Shown piece by piece: positions 5,801 through 7,612 of a stretch of 7,612 bases of DNA. The DNA lies in contig PFWG01000029.1 in NCBI GenBank assembly GCA_002791035.1, positions 1 to 7,612 of the forward strand, in the 5' to 3' direction. The notes under the pieces are model-generated. The model worked only from the letters and a program-made list of their open reading frames with translations, did no database searches and was not told where the DNA came from. The stretch's first letter is position 1. Each line of letters begins with the position of its first letter. A program made the position numbers and the translations under genes. The stretch comes from Candidatus Portnoybacteria bacterium CG_4_9_14_3_um_filter_43_11. Its GTDB lineage: Bacteria; Patescibacteriota; Minisyncoccia; Portnoybacterales; UBA2143.

Positions 5801-6928
5801 TTATTTCAACTTCCTTCTGATAAAAGCCGGGACATCCCATTCGTTTTCCTCTTCGCTTATAGCTGTTTTAATCGGTTTAATCATCGGCTGTTTCCTTTCT
5901 TTTTCTTCGGATACTTGATGACTTACCGGAGAAATATCCTGAATCCTTGTTTCGGTTGACTTTCTTGCCACTTCACCGTCAAAGCCAGTGGCAACAACCG
6001 TAATCTTAATTTCTCCCTTTTTGAGCTTCTCGTCTATAACGGCGCCGAAAATAACCTTTGCTTCCGGGTCAATTGATTCGGTGATTATCTTCGCCGCGTC
6101 GTTAATTTCGCTCATGGTCAGGTCCGGACCGCCGCTAACGTTAAAGAGAACTCCCTTAGCGCCATCAATGGAAATTTCCAAAAGAGGAGAATTAATGGCG
6201 GCTTTGGCCGCTTCTATCGCTCGATCGTCCCCGGAAGCCCGACCAATACCCATTAAAGCCGAGCCGGCATCCTGCATTGTCGCCTTAATGTCGGCAAAGT
6301 CAACATTAACTATCCCCGGCGTAACAACTAAATCCGAAATTCCCTGAACCGCCTGGCGCAAAACATCGTCCACAATCGAAAAGGCGTTCAAAAGGGAGGT
6401 CTTGTTGTCTATCACCGAAAGAAGCTTGTCGTTTGGAATTGTTATTAATGTGTCAACCTTGTCTCTAAGCTGTCTCAAGCCCTCTTCGGCAATTCTGGCT
6501 CTTTGAATTCCCTCAAAAGAAAATGGCTTTGTTACCACGCCGACCGTCAGAGCGCTCGAGTCCTTGGCGGCTTCGGCGACGATCGGCCCGCCACCCGTGC
6601 CAGTGCCTCCGCCCAAACCGTAAGTGATAAAGACCATATCGGCGCCTTTGACGACTTCGTGGATATCATCGCGGTTTTCCTCCGCCGCCTGGCGGCCTAC
6701 TTCCGGATTCATTCCAGCCCCCAATCCTCTAGTTAGGTTTTTGCCAATATGGATTTTTTCCGAGGACTTAACATGATGAAGATCCTGCGCGTCAGTATTG
6801 ATAGCGACGAAATCAACGCCATGAATCTTACAGGCAATCATTCTTGAAATAGCGTTCCCGCCGCCGCCGCCAATACCAATGACTTTTATTTTAGCGAATG
6901 TTTCCACCTCCGGTTTAATTTGCGCCAT
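5801..6928 (-). CDS. ftsZ: Cell division protein FtsZ
   Basis: This 375-residue tubulin-like GTPase polymerises into the division ring at midcell. The N-terminal GTP-binding loop is GIGGGGGNAISRM (18-30), then VAINTDAQDL (41-50), the tubulin signature GGGTGTGGG (107-115), TKPFSFEG (133-140) and the catalytic T7 loop NVDFADIKATM (208-218), where Asp210 and Asp213 should complete the GTPase site of the next subunit. A short linker (about 325-360) precedes the conserved tail WDVPAFIRRKLK (364-375), the usual docking peptide for FtsA. The signature is preceded by ITYGLGG, where most bacterial FtsZ proteins have T-A-G-M. The ATG is fixed by an in-frame TAA three codons upstream. There is no close Shine-Dalgarno; an AAGG lies 14 bases away. 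It sits 151 bases after ftsA, its normal partner. Confidence 0.98.
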   Translation of the reverse strand: MAQIKPEVETFAKIKVIGIGGGGGNAISRMIACKIHGVDFVAINTDAQDLHHVKSSEKIHIGKNLTRGLGAGMNPEVGRQAAEENRDDIHEVVKGADMVFITYGLGGGTGTGGGPIVAEAAKDSSALTVGVVTKPFSFEGIQRARIAEEGLRQLRDKVDTLITIPNDKLLSVIDNKTSLLNAFSIVDDVLRQAVQGISDLVVTPGIVNVDFADIKATMQDAGSALMGIGRASGDDRAIEAAKAAINSPLLEISIDGAKGVLFNVSGGPDLTMSEINDAAKIITESIDPEAKVIFGAVIDEKLKKGEIKITVVATGFDGEVARKSTETRIQDISPVSHQVSEEKERKQPMIKPIKTAISEEENEWDVPAFIRRKLK

Positions 6929-7079
6929 ATGTGTTTAATATGCCTTGTTGCTGGAATTAACAATGGGGATCCGCCGGATCCCCTCCCTGTTATTCTCAAA
7001 ACAACAAAACCTAAATATTCAATATCTAAAAACTATCACAAACCGCCAATTATTGCAAGTTTTAAACCGTGTTTAAAAA
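6929..7079 (-). other. ftsA-ftsZ intergenic region, AT-rich with hairpins
   Basis: These 151 bases hold no gene. Just past the ftsA stop an 8-bp AT-only-but-one inverted repeat (7078-7071 with 7067-7060) lacks a following T run, so it is a weak terminator at best. Several AT-rich hexamers could be promoter parts, for example TTGTGA (7041-7036) and TATTTA (7017-7012) 18 bases apart, but none is convincing. A GC-rich hairpin near 6965-6983 is listed separately. Confidence 0.5.
6965..6983 (-). promoter_or_regulatory. GC-rich hairpin in the ftsZ leader
   Basis: A perfect 8-bp stem (GGGGATCC with GGATCCCC) closes a three-base loop 36 bases before the ftsZ ATG. An outer AACA/TGTT pairing (6991-6988 with 6962-6959) could extend it across an internal loop. 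No T run follows on the minus strand, so it is not an ordinary terminator. It may stabilise or modulate the ftsZ transcript; its role is not known. Confidence 0.5.
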
Positions 7080-7612
7080 TTAAGGCAAAAACCTTTTCAG
7101 CCAAATTTTAATTTTTCCGACCGTTGACTCGCCTGAGTTATCCTGCTTTTTATTCCTGTTATCCAATCCCCATAAAACCAGTCCGATAGCGGTCGCGAAA
7201 GAAGGGTCGTCAATTTCTTCGGTTATGCCATCCAATTCAAGCGGAAAGCCGATTTGAGCCGGCAACCCTAATTCTTCTTTGGCCAAATCAACTAAGCTGG
7301 GCATTTTCGCTCCGCCGCCAACCATCACCACACCAGCCGGCAAAAGACCATGCCGGTCTATTTTTTTCAACTCTTTGCCAACCATTTCAAATATTTCGCT
7401 CAAACGGGCATAGATTATCTTTGAAACCTCTATTCTGGGAATGATTCCCTTTTCTTCAAATCCCAACTTAGAAAGGTCAATAATATCTTTTTTGCCCACA
7501 TCAGAAATCAGCGCCGAACCATACTCCAACTTTACCTTCTCGGCTAAGTCAATGCTGCTCCTAAGACCGATCGCCAAATCATTAGTAATATGCAAGGAAC
7601 CAACCGGCAGAA
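7080..7612 (-). CDS. ftsA: Cell division protein FtsA, C-terminal part (runs off window)
   Basis: The 3' 176 codons of ftsA are present and the 5' part lies beyond the window. FtsA is an actin-like ATPase that links FtsZ filaments to the membrane and recruits later division proteins. The first visible residues, LPVGSLHITNDLAIGL, match the segment that precedes subdomain 2B. GVVMVGGGAKMPSL is the second phosphate-binding region, DDPSFATAIGLVLWG follows, and a variable linker leads to GKIKIWLKRFLP, a short amphipathic helix of the kind that anchors FtsA to the membrane. Apparent starts inside the window, such as the TTG at 7595, are internal because the family sequence continues without a stop to the edge. 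Its place directly before ftsZ is the usual arrangement. Typical FtsA length is about 400 residues, so roughly 40 percent is seen. Confidence 0.96.
   Translation of the reverse strand, partial: LPVGSLHITNDLAIGLRSSIDLAEKVKLEYGSALISDVGKKDIIDLSKLGFEEKGIIPRIEVSKIIYARLSEIFEMVGKELKKIDRHGLLPAGVVMVGGGAKMPSLVDLAKEELGLPAQIGFPLELDGITEEIDDPSFATAIGLVLWGLDNRNKKQDNSGESTVGKIKIWLKRFLP

Noticed and set aside
7060..7078. Inverted repeat after ftsA as a terminator.
   Set aside because: The stem is almost entirely A-T and no T run follows it on the minus strand.

Overview
All seven genes lie on the minus strand, so transcription runs from high to low coordinates. Read in that direction the order is ftsA (3' part only), ftsZ, nrdJ, cobO, comEC, a metallo-beta-lactamase (MBL) protein, ndk, and then a gene-free edge that may hold a structured RNA. 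No plus-strand gene is supported. The compact packing, the lengthened nucleoside diphosphate kinase, the two-part ComEC and the class II ribonucleotide reductase paired with a corrinoid adenosyltransferase suggest a Patescibacteria/CPR (Parcubacteria-like) bacterium. That placement is inference from gene content, not a phylogenetic result. All seven stop codons are TAA.

Positions 5801-7612 are the division block. FtsA (membrane anchor) and FtsZ (tubulin-like GTPase) are separated by 151 bases that contain a perfect 8-bp GC-rich hairpin in the ftsZ leader. ftsZ is followed by a clear rho-independent terminator at 5755-5788.

Positions 231-5709 look like one five-gene operon. It has a candidate sigma70 promoter just after the terminator, and its genes either overlap or are separated by 1 to 9 bases. 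NrdJ is an adenosylcobalamin-dependent ribonucleotide reductase. CobO, starting 1 base after its stop codon, would make that cofactor from cobalamin. Ndk, at the end of the operon, phosphorylates (deoxy)nucleoside diphosphates. Between them lie the two halves of the ComEC DNA-uptake channel. A cell that scavenges corrinoids and DNA could join these functions into nucleotide acquisition and dNTP supply; this is inference.

Two things stand out. First, the comEC/MBL overlap contains a canonical -1 slippery heptamer (T TTA AAA) in the right frame, and a slip there would give a 714-residue full-length ComEC. Second, downstream of ndk a near-perfect extended -10 promoter (TTGACA, 17 bp, TGA-TAAAAT) has its predicted start exactly at the 5' arm of a 10-bp terminal helix. 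That helix closes a rod-like RNA of about 150 nt ending in a T-rich stretch, which fits an unrecognised small RNA.
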